Shown here in pieces: positions 11,135 to 21,455 of a stretch of 64,000 bases of DNA. This stretch comes from Arabidopsis thaliana (Eukaryota; Streptophyta; Magnoliopsida; Brassicales; Brassicaceae), in contig NC_003075.7 in assembly GCF_000001735.4 (NCBI RefSeq), positions 7,069,001 to 7,133,000 on the forward strand, written 5' to 3'. The notes beneath the pieces were generated by a model. That model was not told the origin of the DNA. It did no database searches and worked only from the letters and a program-made list of their open reading frames with translations. Position numbers and translations under genes: made by a program. Every line of letters starts with the position of its first letter. Within the stretch, counting starts at the first letter, position 1.

Positions 11135-13278
11135 AATTTTCAGACCATCAATTTATCAAGTTAAATACATGGAACACGGAGTACCTCACATTTTTCATTT
11201 GATGCTATAAAATTTTGCAATAATTGTAAATAACAATACTAAATAGGTAATTATAAAAACTATATACTAAATAAGTAGACCATGACATAATCACTTTTGT
11301 GCTAATTTTGTCAGTGCATGTCATCACATAAGTATGAATATACATAATGTATGATTTTAAATAAAAATTATATTGATTATCAGAGATATTTTGTATATTT
11401 TCTTTCTATTAATTAATTTTCCATTTAAAATATTTCAATATTTATTTAAATTTTTTAAGAATTATATCTGATGACCAAAAATATGGAAAATAAAACTTCA
11501 ATGATAAAAAGGTGAAATAATTTATCATCTTAGATATAATAAATTATTAAAAATAAACTAAAATTGTTAAAGAAGGTAAAAAATATCATAGTTTTTTGTT
11601 AGTCACTCTTTTTATTTAGCCAAAATAATAAGAACTGTTTATGTTATTATCGGTTATGCATTACATTTACATATATCTGATGGAGTAAGCAAATTGTTTT
11701 GAAGCTGGAATTCAAATAGATTGGAAAATTTCCGTTAATAGTTGAAAGAATGAGTGCATTCGTTAATCTTATGTCGTAATATATGGGAAAATGGTCAACT
11801 GATACATCAAATATCAAGTAGAATACGTATATTTCCTAGTGTAGTACTTACGTTGACTGATTCATGAATAAACTAAAACATATTTTGACTAGAAAGATGA
11901 TTATTTTCGGGAGGTTTTAACAAATACCACTTTTATGTGATCACTTTTCAAAACCACCATTAAAGTAAAATATCTTCAAAATACCACTAAAATGAGATGA
12001 TGTATTTTAAATTTACTCTCCTTAAAACTTCAAACAAATCTTTACGAAAGAAGAATCCAGGGTGACAAGGGGATATTTTAACTTTAATATAGAGTGAAGC
12101 TGCATACCTTTTGGTGGGTTGTAATATTTTATAAAACCTCAAATAAACTGCAAGTGCACGATTACATAGTATTTAAAGATCAACTGAATTAACCAACCGA
12201 TCAGTCATTTCAAGGGAAGTGGTCAATCCATCATCGTCAACTATCGCTTGCCAGGTCTCAGTGTCTCACTGCTGCTTTGTCTGGTCCATTGACTTTCTCT
12301 CCACGTTTCACCATCTTCCAAGCTCTCCTTTTGCTCCTCATTTGTCTTCCTCCTTGATAATGGCTCCAAAGTGATCCAAATACCTAGGAGGTTATATGTA
12401 ATTTTCCCTTGTTTTTATTAAAGGCTAATGATGAATTGATCTTTTAAATATTTTGGATAGGACTTAAAAACTATCCATACTAAAATCAGATGTAAAAGAC
12501 TTTCTGATACAATGATCAAATCTTGATTCTACCAAAAAAATTTTTAATATATTGTAGTTTGTAGTTCTGCTTCTTCTGCATATGAATTCACTTTCATTTA
12601 TATTTTTGGGGATACATGTTTGTAATTGAGACATACAGTTATTAGATTTTTTTTTTTGGAAATGAGAAGGGTAAATAAGTTTCTACACAAACACAGAAGG
12701 GTCTTAAACTTGTTTAGTGAGAATTTGTTTTGGTTGATTCTCTACTAGCCATGACCGAGTGTATATGTACTCTAGAGAGTCAATATCTCTTCAAGTGCTT
12801 AAAGTAACCAAATCTTATGTTTTGTGAGCAAAAGCAAACAGTTTTTTATTTAGATCTTGGCTGAGTTAAAAACAGAGTGAAGGCACAGGAGTCACCAACA
12901 CCAGCTTCCAAGCTTTCAAAACTGATTGATATATAAGAGTTTGCGGAACCGGCTAAGTACCTTGGTAATGACAGTTTAACCCATTTTTGAAGGCAGACTA
13001 CGATATTGGTTTAGCACCCATAATCGCTAATGATCTTTTCATGTTGCAATCTCCTAAAATGTTTTAGATCTTCGGCTTTATGTTGCATTCACTGTAAGAC
13101 TGTTTTCTTTGTGAATAAATTTTACATTCATACAAAAAAAAAAAAAAAGAGTGAAGTAGAGAAGAGAAGGAAACGACACATATCTGAAAACATATCCGAA
13201 ACAGAGAAATTGGTTTACTCTAAAATCATTCAATGGAATGAAAAGCATAATAATATTAATGGCTCACGTATTCAATCA
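11135..13278. other. AT-rich intergenic region
   Basis: I see no credible gene here. A short open frame at 13030-13308 (+) overlaps the 3' end of F-box copy 3 and has low-complexity A-rich content, so I do not support it. The stretch about 11910-12010 repeats phrases such as AAATACCACTTTT and AAAATACCACTAAAA, which look like degenerate transposon sequence. Confidence 0.4.
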
Positions 13279-14469
13279 TCAAATAGTAACAGCAATAAAT
13301 TCCAATAAAGAACATGACTTGGGCACTGTAAGCACAACATCACACCACTCAATCTTCCCATAAATCTTGTGTGCACTGCGCCTTTCAAGCGCAATCTCAG
13401 TACACCAAATCATTTTCTTGTCAGAGCCGACAACACGCACTTTCTTCTCCCACAGAATCGCAATCTTTCCACCATAATCCACCATTCTAATACAAGAACG
13501 ACGATGTCGTAATTTAGGTAATTTTTCCAAACCCTTCAAAACTCTCCAATATCTTACCTCGGAGTCGTACCATATGAGTCTTTTATAAAATACCATATAA
13601 CATACATTATCTATCACGCAAGAAGAACCATAGCTAACCAACCACAAATTCATATCAAACCCTAACGCATCCCATCTACTTTCCTTAGGCTTGTAAACCA
13701 CATTTTTATCCCCAAACAGGTAAAGTTTTTCTTCATAGACTAAACCTTTTGATATATACCTCCCACGCATCTCCGCGCTAGGGCTTGGCACATGTTCCCA
13801 TTTTTGGGTTTTGGGATCGAAAATCTCGATGAGATTCGAGTAATCGGAACCTCTCCAGCCTTCCACTACATATATTTTCCCATCAAGAACATTCACGAGT
13901 GGGGACTTTCGGGCTACCTGCATGCTTGGAGCTTCATGCCAGGTGTGAGACCGACAATCCAAGAAGAAGACCCTAGATGAGAGCACACCATTTATGTATC
14001 CCCCAATCATGTAGATATAAGAACCAATTGTGTTACAAGTCAAGCCAGACAGAGGACAATCATTGCTAGTCGGGATTGAGACCATAAGATTTTCACTTAA
14101 CTTCTTTTCTTCCTTGCTAGTGGCCCTAGTGAGATTTGTTAGGATTGGTCTAAAGCAGGATGTGAACCATCGTGACTTAAGGTTAGGTTCAGGGCTAGGG
14201 GTTCGAGTTGGTCTTCGGCATAGAGTGAACCAACGTGGGTTAGATCCATAACTGAAACGTAAGCTCAGATAAAGACAATTCTCAGTGCGTCGTCCTAGGA
14301 GCGTTCGGATCTTGTAAAGCTCAAGTGATCCAACGAGAGAGCGGAATCTCTTGGAAACTAAGGAGAGAATCGGGTAGTACAATCTCGAGACACGGCCTAA
14401 GATGTTTAATAGTAAATCATCAGGAAGGTAAGGCATATTACACGGTGAAGACTTTATGCCGTTCATCAT
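13279..14469 (-). CDS. F-box/kelch-repeat protein, copy 3
   Basis: This is a single-exon gene of 396 residues. It has an F-box at about residues 13-53 ([20 protein letters not shown]) and kelch blades from about 135 (GSYIYMIGGYINGVLSSRVF, NVLDGKIYVVEGW, LVYEEKLYLFGDKN). It is closely related along its length to copy 2 (8390-9550), with a slightly longer linker between F-box and kelch (SCFRPILTNLTRATSKEEKK). It is presumably an SCF ubiquitin-ligase substrate receptor with an unknown substrate. The start is the first of two adjacent ATGs, aligned with the sister gene. It is the upstream-most member of the minus-strand tandem array. Confidence 0.9.
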   Translation of the reverse strand: MMNGIKSSPCNMPYLPDDLLLNILGRVSRLYYPILSLVSKRFRSLVGSLELYKIRTLLGRRTENCLYLSLRFSYGSNPRWFTLCRRPTRTPSPEPNLKSRWFTSCFRPILTNLTRATSKEEKKLSENLMVSIPTSNDCPLSGLTCNTIGSYIYMIGGYINGVLSSRVFFLDCRSHTWHEAPSMQVARKSPLVNVLDGKIYVVEGWRGSDYSNLIEIFDPKTQKWEHVPSPSAEMRGRYISKGLVYEEKLYLFGDKNVVYKPKESRWDALGFDMNLWLVSYGSSCVIDNVCYMVFYKRLIWYDSEVRYWRVLKGLEKLPKLRHRRSCIRMVDYGGKIAILWEKKVRVVGSDKKMIWCTEIALERRSAHKIYGKIEWCDVVLTVPKSCSLLEFIAVTI

Positions 14470-15829
14470 AGATTACCAGGAAACGCTAAGAATGTAATCA
14501 AAAACTCCAATAGCCGTATTTATATTGGAGAAATAAATATTTCCTAAATCTAATTGAACTCCTAAATCTTATCTCGTAATCAATATAATCGAGATTTAAT
14601 TTAGATATTATCTAAGTGCTATTAAAGCTTAATATGTCTATAACGAAATTTATGATTTAGATGGTTAATGATGACTTCCTCTGCAAGATATTCTGATCGG
14701 ACTAGAGCATCTAAAATATTGGTGTATTTTTTTTACTATTACTTAACTTTACCAAGATTATGTTGGGCTGGACTAAAATATGTGAAAATACATTTATGCA
14801 ATGATCAAATGTTGAATCAAACCGAATTTGAATTATAATAAATGAACCAAAGATTCAAAAAAATGTGTTAGAATTTAAAATTAAGTTTGAATTTATTTTT
14901 TTCCTGATCAAGAAGTACGTTCCATTCATACTACACATGGACATGACACATCAAAGTGAAAGGTTTAGGACAATTCTAGGATTCACCTTAGGAGTAAACA
15001 CAAGGATTCACTTCTTTTAGTTTAAGGAGAATATGCACTAAATGACTATGAAATCAATAATATTATATAAATTAACCTTAAATCACATTACTTTGTCGGA
15101 AACATGTTGAGAACACATATAATTACGTAAATATCTTTTTTAACATGTTTTTTTCCGAAATACATGCGATAACATAATATCCTCTTTTATCTTGTTATTT
15201 TCTCTTATTACATAGTACTTATAAAAAACATATGGTATTTTTTGGGAAAAACATTCTATTCAGTTTAATATCTCTTTTTATCATGATATTTTGTAGTAAT
15301 ACACTTTTTTTATTAAGATCACACATGATTTCTTTAAAAATATATTCTTATTTTTCAGTAATACACGGTTTTTATTAAAATCACATATAATTTTTTTTTT
15401 TGAAAGATTCTGTTCATGTAAAAAAATTTCATAACAATGTATTTTCTTAAAAAATCATGACGTTTTTTGAAATATCATGTTTTTAAACTAAATACAACAT
15501 GTGAAATTTTAATGTTACATGCTATTTTGAAAAATTACACGGATGTATTTCGTTTACTGTTCATCTTGCAACAAATGAAGGATAACTTTGTTATTTCATT
15601 TCTTCCGACAACGTGGGTCCATGGTTATTTTGCAACAAAAATCTTTCTCTCTGCTAGTTTCTTAATTTGTATGTTTTATTTGGTTATCTACTAATATTAC
15701 CCTAGTTTAAGCCAATCATTATGTCATGTTATATGATATATAAATAGAAATTAAAAATTAAACAATTCAAACAATTAGTATTATCTAAATAAATAAAAAT
15801 AATTCATTAAAACTCTATAATTGAATTAG

Positions 15830-16170
15830 TTATAAAATCTAAACTCTAACTATTCTTTTATAAGCCCAAACGACATATAATCTCATTTAATTAAACCATA
15901 ACCACTATTTTATAAATTTAAACCGACATATAATCTCATTTAATTGTAAAATCTAAACCTTAACCACTCTTTTATAAACCCAAGCCAATAAATAATTTTC
16001 ATTGTAAAATCTAAACCGTAATCCACATTTGTAAACCCAAATCAATATATAATTTTATTTAATTAGAAAATCTAAACCTTAACCACTCTTTTTTATAAAT
16101 CCACATCGATATTTAATGTTGTTTAATTGTGAAAGCAAACCGTAATCCATATTTATAAACCATAATCCAC
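15830..16170. repeat. Degenerate tandem repeat, unit about 55-65 bp
   Basis: Five to six diverged units share the order AAATCTAAACC, then TTAACCACTCTTTTATAAA, then CCCAA and ATATAATTT..ATTTAATT. They run head to tail. Copies differ by substitutions and small indels, so the array is old. Confidence 0.65.
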
Positions 16171-16636
16171 TTGTTTTAATTAAAATTTAAAAGTATACAG
16201 ATTTTGTTTCATTTACTATTATAAAACGTGAAATAATGATTGGTTTAAACTAAAAGAAGTGAATACAATCCAAGTATTTTTCAAAGGTTTATAGGTTTTT
16301 ATATAAAATGATTAATAAATCTAAGGGTAAGAATATATATTTTCATTTATTTTTTTATCAAACAAAAATATTAGTTTTCGTCATGGTTTTCTTAATACTT
16401 TTCATTCTATCGGATTTTAACTTGAATGGTAATAAAATGACGGTAGTAATAGTCCTTAATGACATATTGACATTAGTAAATGATTCTGAAGAAATCAGAC
16501 TTGTTTTATACTTTCGATGTAATAGTTGGAAACTGCTAATAGAGATCTGGAAATTACACTATTTAATACGTTTACATTAAAATAAATAAAATTTGTTGTA
16601 AATCTAATAATTTTGACGTTCATAAACATACACACA

Positions 16637-16952
16637 CACGTGAGAGGCAAAAACTGTATCTCAGCCGCAAGAATCTCGTCTCCTGTTTTATTACAAGGTC
16701 AACTTCTGGTCTCTCTCTTCAACTTCTTAATCTTAACTTAATTTCTAAAAATCTAACTATTTATTAGATTCTGATTTCAAATCTAAAACCAATAAATTAA
16801 TTCCACAAACGAAACTTCAAAAATTCAAAATAAATAATAATAACAAATATCTAAAACCTCGGTTTTGTGATCACACACCTCACATAGAAGCTTCTTTCTC
16901 CTTCACTATAAAATCTAACTCTGATCATCACTAAAACTCATACCATCACGTG
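16637..16952 (+). promoter_or_regulatory. G-boxes and TATA-like box upstream of the DUF4378 gene
   Basis: CACGTG (G-box, bound by bZIP, bHLH and PIF factors) occurs at 16637-16642 and again at 16947-16952, just before the start codon at 16970. TATAAA lies at 16907-16912 inside ACTATAAAAT. Motif presence is seen; use of the sites is inferred. Confidence 0.45.
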
Positions 16953-16969
16953 TTCTAAGATTTGCAACA

Positions 16970-19212
16970 ATGGCGTCGATGATCAGTTCCTCTGATCACC
17001 GTCTTTCGACAAGCAAGAGACGTTTGAAGCCATTGCTGTTAAGAGATTACTTACTCGATGATCTCAGTTCTTGTTCATCCAACGGTTTCAAATCATTCCC
17101 ACGCCGTCAAACTCCTTCTGCATCTTCCACCGTTCGTCGTCTTCTTGACGCCGAGATCAAACGGTCAGGATTTATCCATCATCATCATCACACCAAGCAA
17201 CCACGTCTCACTAGAAGATCAAGCCATACAACTTGTGGAACGGCGATAAGTCACGCCGTTCATAAAGCTTCAACGGCGTTTCTTAAACTTTTGCCGTTCC
17301 CTTCTTCCACCGTTAAAAAACAAGGCGTTTTCTCTAGAAGCTTCTCTAAACGGCTTTTAAGCATAAGCTTCTGGAGAAAACCCGTTGTAGGTCAATCTCG
17401 CCGTGAAGTAACCGGAGATGGAGACGGAGAGATCCAATGGTGGAGATCCGTCGCGTACGAAGAGAGTTTAGATCAACAATCCGATCTGTTTTCTCAAATC
17501 TCCACCACCGACGACAAAATAACATTTTCAACCTCAGCCGCTGCGATCACTGTCGTGGAGGAGTTTATCTCCGGTGACTCATCGAGTTACGGTAGCGAGT
17601 TTTTCACAAACTCATCATCGGAGGTTGTACAGTCTTCTTCCTCATCGTTCTCTTCTTCGTCGAGTGGTGAATCGGAGGAAGTCTCCAGCGAGATCGACGC
17701 CGTGGAAGACGGGAAGGAGAGCGGAGATAGTTTAAAGGCACACGACGGTGACGGATCATCTGTCAACCGCAACAACAGCCTGTGTAACAGAAAGGTTAGT
17801 TAGTCAAAAGCTCGTTTTCAATCTTTATTACAACTGTCACAAGTGTTGAAAGCATTTGGTTTTGTCTTTTCGTATATTAAAAATTGAGGAGATTTTGAAA
17901 CTTGTCGGGGAAAGCGTGCGAGTCACGTGAGGTGTGGGATTTAGAGTTTAATGGGTTATAATTAAGATTCTTCGACGTAGCTTCTAATGCGTATTATACG
18001 GCACATGATCCCGCGAGAGTTCATGGTACTTCACGTACCATATTATTTTACAGACGATGTAAAATTATCGTACACATTTAAATATACTTTACATATATAT
18101 TATTAGATACGCAGATCTTCACACATTTATACGTAGGAGTACTTTTAACATTATAATTAAGAGTTAATTTTATATTATCACCCATGTTCATGATTTTTTT
18201 TACTAAAGTAATGAAATCGCGCGTTGGTTATTTTTATTCTTTGATTTGTATAAGAAATATTCTCAAATAATTAATTAAGTAACCCCACATAATCTCAATC
18301 AAAACAAAAGTGAGGATACGATCATTAATTAGATAGGGGCATAAACAGGTAGATAGATAAATGATGTTGTCATGGGGTTAGTGTCACTATTATTTCTCAT
18401 ATCGTTATGTTTTTGTTCTTGTTGAGACCACTTTTAGTTTAGTTATTGTTTGCGGTGTTGATTACATGTTTAACAGATTTGATTTCTCATATTTGATTAT
18501 TGCGATATTCTTTAGGAATGTGTGAATGAAGAGAAAGAACAACTCAGTCCAGTATCGATCTTAGAATGCCCTTTTAAAGATGATGACGAAGACGATGAAA
18601 TCACTGACCAAAATGGTAATTTTATCAAATGACTACTACTCAATAATATTTAGCAAGTCGTTATACATCACAAGAGAAATGTGAATTTAACGTTATAAGC
18701 AATTAACATTTGCAGATACATATGAGAAAATTGCTAGAAAAAGCAGGAGATTAAATGGTTTGGTACGGCTTGAGCCACTAGACTTGGATAAACGCATAGA
18801 GAGGTATGTAGAGAGACAAGAAGAGTACTCATATCACACTCTGGAGACGGAAGAGGACGAATCAGAAAATCAAGCAAACCGCTTGTTTGCTCTTGTGAAG
18901 TTGAGAATCGGCGAAACAAATGACCTACTAGCTTCTAAAGTAGCGGATAATCTATTGTTAGACTATCTTCAAGAAGATAACATTGGGCCAAAAGAGGAGA
19001 CATTAATGGTGAAGAAAGCAGAAGATTGGGTTATGGGTAGACAAGATGAGATGTTTATGAGTTGGGAAGTGAAAACGAAGAGAGAGGTTTATGTGAAGGA
19101 AATGAAGTGGGGTTGCATTAATGGAGATGAGAGAGAGAATGTGGTTGAAGAGTTGGCTAATGGTTTCTTCACTTCCTTTGTGGATGAATTCATCTACGAC
19201 TTAGTGTTGTGA
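16970..19212 (+). CDS. DUF4378-domain acidic protein of unknown function
   Basis: Exons are 16970-17794, 18516-18615 and 18716-19212, giving 473 residues. The N-terminal half is basic and Ser-rich with a short histidine run (about residues 65-69). Residues about 205-265 are a serine/acidic low-complexity region. Exon 2 holds SPVSILECPF, a motif typical of DUF4378 proteins, followed by an acidic run (DDDEDDE). The C-terminus matches the DUF4378 end (ELANGFFTSFVDEFIYDLVL). Some members of this superfamily (LONGIFOLIA/TRM) bind microtubule-associated TON1, but I cannot assign this gene to that group. The 721-base first intron carries a further G-box at 17924-17929. Exon phases agree throughout. 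Confidence 0.82.
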
Positions 19213-20399
19213 TAAAGTTAGTGTTTTGGGAGGAAAGTTAAGATTTTGATTAGATTCATAATGTATTAGATATATGCTATCTCAATAAAACTATATGTAG
19301 TTTTGCATAAGGGGAATGATTCGTATAAAAACTTATGTAGGTCATATGTTCGTTTTCCATTTTTAAAATCTAGAATGAGAGTTAAGAGTCCATAGTCATT
19401 TATGTGTTGTTTGTTTTTCTAACTAGATCTTAATATGAATTATTAGTTTTCTTTATGGTTTATTTTTCGAATTATCTAAATCAAATTCAATAGCCAAAAT
19501 ATTTGAAAGTCAAACGAAAACTGTGTCCTTACTCATTGTATGATTTAAAAAAATAAACTGAAAAGACATTTATAATGTTTCACAATCTTATAAAACCATT
19601 ATTAACTCTAAACAAAATGTTATGTTCAAATAAGTGTTAAACTTTGTATAAAAAATTTTAGTAGCCATTTTTGTACCAGAGATGTCAATCAGCTTTCTTA
19701 CATCATAGTATAACTTAAAGACTTGAGATCTCAATGAAATGAACACATTTGACCAAAGTTATGTTTTTGGACCTTTTCTTGTTTATTCGAGTATTTTCAG
19801 TATCTATTAATATGTTTTTTTCACTATTTTCGAAATACATAGATGCATAATTAATTAACAAATGGGTGTGCTCTGTATAATGTAGGCAGTCACCCATAAT
19901 CCAGCATCTAAAACGTTTAATTAAAGTTTGTTATTTTATACAGGATAAGTGTTATATCATAATACAATATATTTTTTTTTTGTCAAAAACATAATACAAT
20001 ATATAAGATATATAATCTAAATATCTTAGATTATTTACGGAATTAGTCAAATGGTTGATCAGTAGTGGTTGTGTTTTTGGGAAAACATCGAATATACTGG
20101 ATTTTAGACCCAAATATGAGAAACTCGGTCGTGAAGGAAAATCATTCTTTATGATGCGATGCCTTGTTGCATCTTATTTCTTGGGAAGAAGCATTTGCGA
20201 GGCCCCTAACATAGTAAAAAATGCATCTATTCATATAGAGATTATATCTCAACACCAATTGAGGGAGATGATGATTGTTTAGTTGAGAGTTAACCTCTTA
20301 AAAGTCTCGACAATATTTTTTAAAGCAAACCATTCAGATTATTTTACGAATAGTTAATAATAATAAAAAAGTGTAAAGGTATGATTCAAACTTCTGGTT
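19213..20399. other. Intergenic, 3' flank of the DUF4378 gene
   Basis: AT-rich. A plus-strand open frame of 75 codons at 20055-20282 has unusually mixed composition for this stretch and might be transposon debris, but I recognise no domain and do not call it a gene. Confidence 0.4.
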
Positions 20400-20830
20400 T
20401 AGTTTGATGTCGACTTGGTTCAGCTGGTTAAATTGTTAAATTACGGTTTAATGTCGCTTAGACATTGATTGGAGAAGAATGACTTCGGTTTTGGATTTAC
20501 AAGGAATCAAGAGAAAGACTCTTCTGGTATAGAGGGTTTGACTTTGACCTCTGCATATAAATAGTCTTCGTCTTCTTCCTTTGTTCGTTGTAACAGAAAA
20601 TTCTTATTTCAATTCTTCTCCCTTGTAACACGTTTTTGAGCTCTGGGTTTTGAGCTTAAGTAAACATTGATTCATAGTGGATTGCTGGATTGAATCCGGC
20701 TCCAGACGTAGGATCATCACACCGGTGATCTGAACTGAGTAAACAATCGTGTGTTCGTTTCGTTCTTTGTTTGATTGCGTTCTTGATCGATCTATTGAGT
20801 GTTCCGCGAATTGAAGCTTGATCGAGTTGT
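20400..20830 (+). mobile_element. Probable solo/partial Ty1-copia-type LTR
   Basis: The stretch has the texture of a plant copia LTR. There is a TATA-like GCATATAAATAG at about 20550, a pyrimidine-rich start region (TCTTCGTCTTCTTCC), a TTGTAACA stretch, and a U5-like tail containing GAATCCGGCTCCAGACGTAG and ACCGGTGATCTGAACTGAG. No gag, pol or integrase frame adjoins it, so it would be a solo or truncated LTR. Exact ends and target-site duplication could not be fixed by eye. Confidence 0.4.
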
Positions 20831-21455
20831 GTTGTGTTGAATCGAGTTGTGTTGAATCGATTTTTGAGTCATCAGATTGTAACAAAAAGAATAGTTGCAA
20901 TTTTCTAACTTTATATATCTCTATCATTTCACCAATTGGCTATTTTCAATTTTTACATCGGACATACAAACCTGAAACCTATGTAAATTGGAAAAATCAT
21001 TTGTCCGGTGCCCTGATATATATTTTTCTTCTTACCAAAATCGGATTTGTTAGTAACAAACCTGTCAATCAAAGTGTTTCAGCTTCTCCAGCTTAAACAT
21101 CAGAAAATGAGTGTGTTTTTAGTGTGTCAGACAAATCCCCGTGAACCTTGCCTTAAAAATAAAATAAAATCACTCCAAAATAGAAATTATTTTTACAAAC
21201 AAAAAAATGAAAAAGAATGCTTATTAGTATTTTCCACAATTGAAATTTAAAAAGTATATTTCCCATTATTTTTCACCTAAAAAAAAAGCATCTAAAAAGA
21301 AGTATTTTTTTTGTTCTTCTCTTTTTAAAGTTCGTATTTTTTTTTAAATGTTTATGAAGAAAGACACAAAAAACCCTAAATATAATTTCACGCAGCTGCC
21401 TCTCTTTTCTTCTTCCGATCCTCCTTCCGCCGAGTGAAGCCGCGACTGTGAAATC
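20831..21455. other. Intergenic, 5' flank and leader of the NUP50 gene
   Basis: Begins with a short imperfect repeat (ATCGAGTTGTGTTG twice, 20821-20850), then AT-rich sequence. The CT-rich stretch at about 21400-21430 is likely the 5' untranslated leader. Confidence 0.4.

Larger units (their letters stand above)
14470..16969. other. Intergenic, repeat-bearing
   Basis: No gene is seen. The stretch 15120-15480 is a run of short related phrases (AATACA..TTTTTATTAA..ATCACA), apparently a degenerate repeat. A clearer degenerate tandem repeat follows at about 15830-16170 (separate entry). The last ~350 bases should hold the promoter and leader of the gene starting at 16970. Confidence 0.45.

Noticed and set aside
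13030..13308. Plus-strand frame ending inside F-box copy 3
   Set aside because: A-rich low-complexity content, overlaps the end of a real gene on the other strand, no splice or family support.
18023..18041. Hairpin ATGGTAC..GTACCAT in intron 1 of the DUF4378 gene
   Set aside because: Seven-base arms are too short to stand out in this much sequence.
20055..20282. 75-codon plus-strand frame
   Set aside because: No domain recognised and no leader or splice context; possibly transposon debris but not supportable as a gene.
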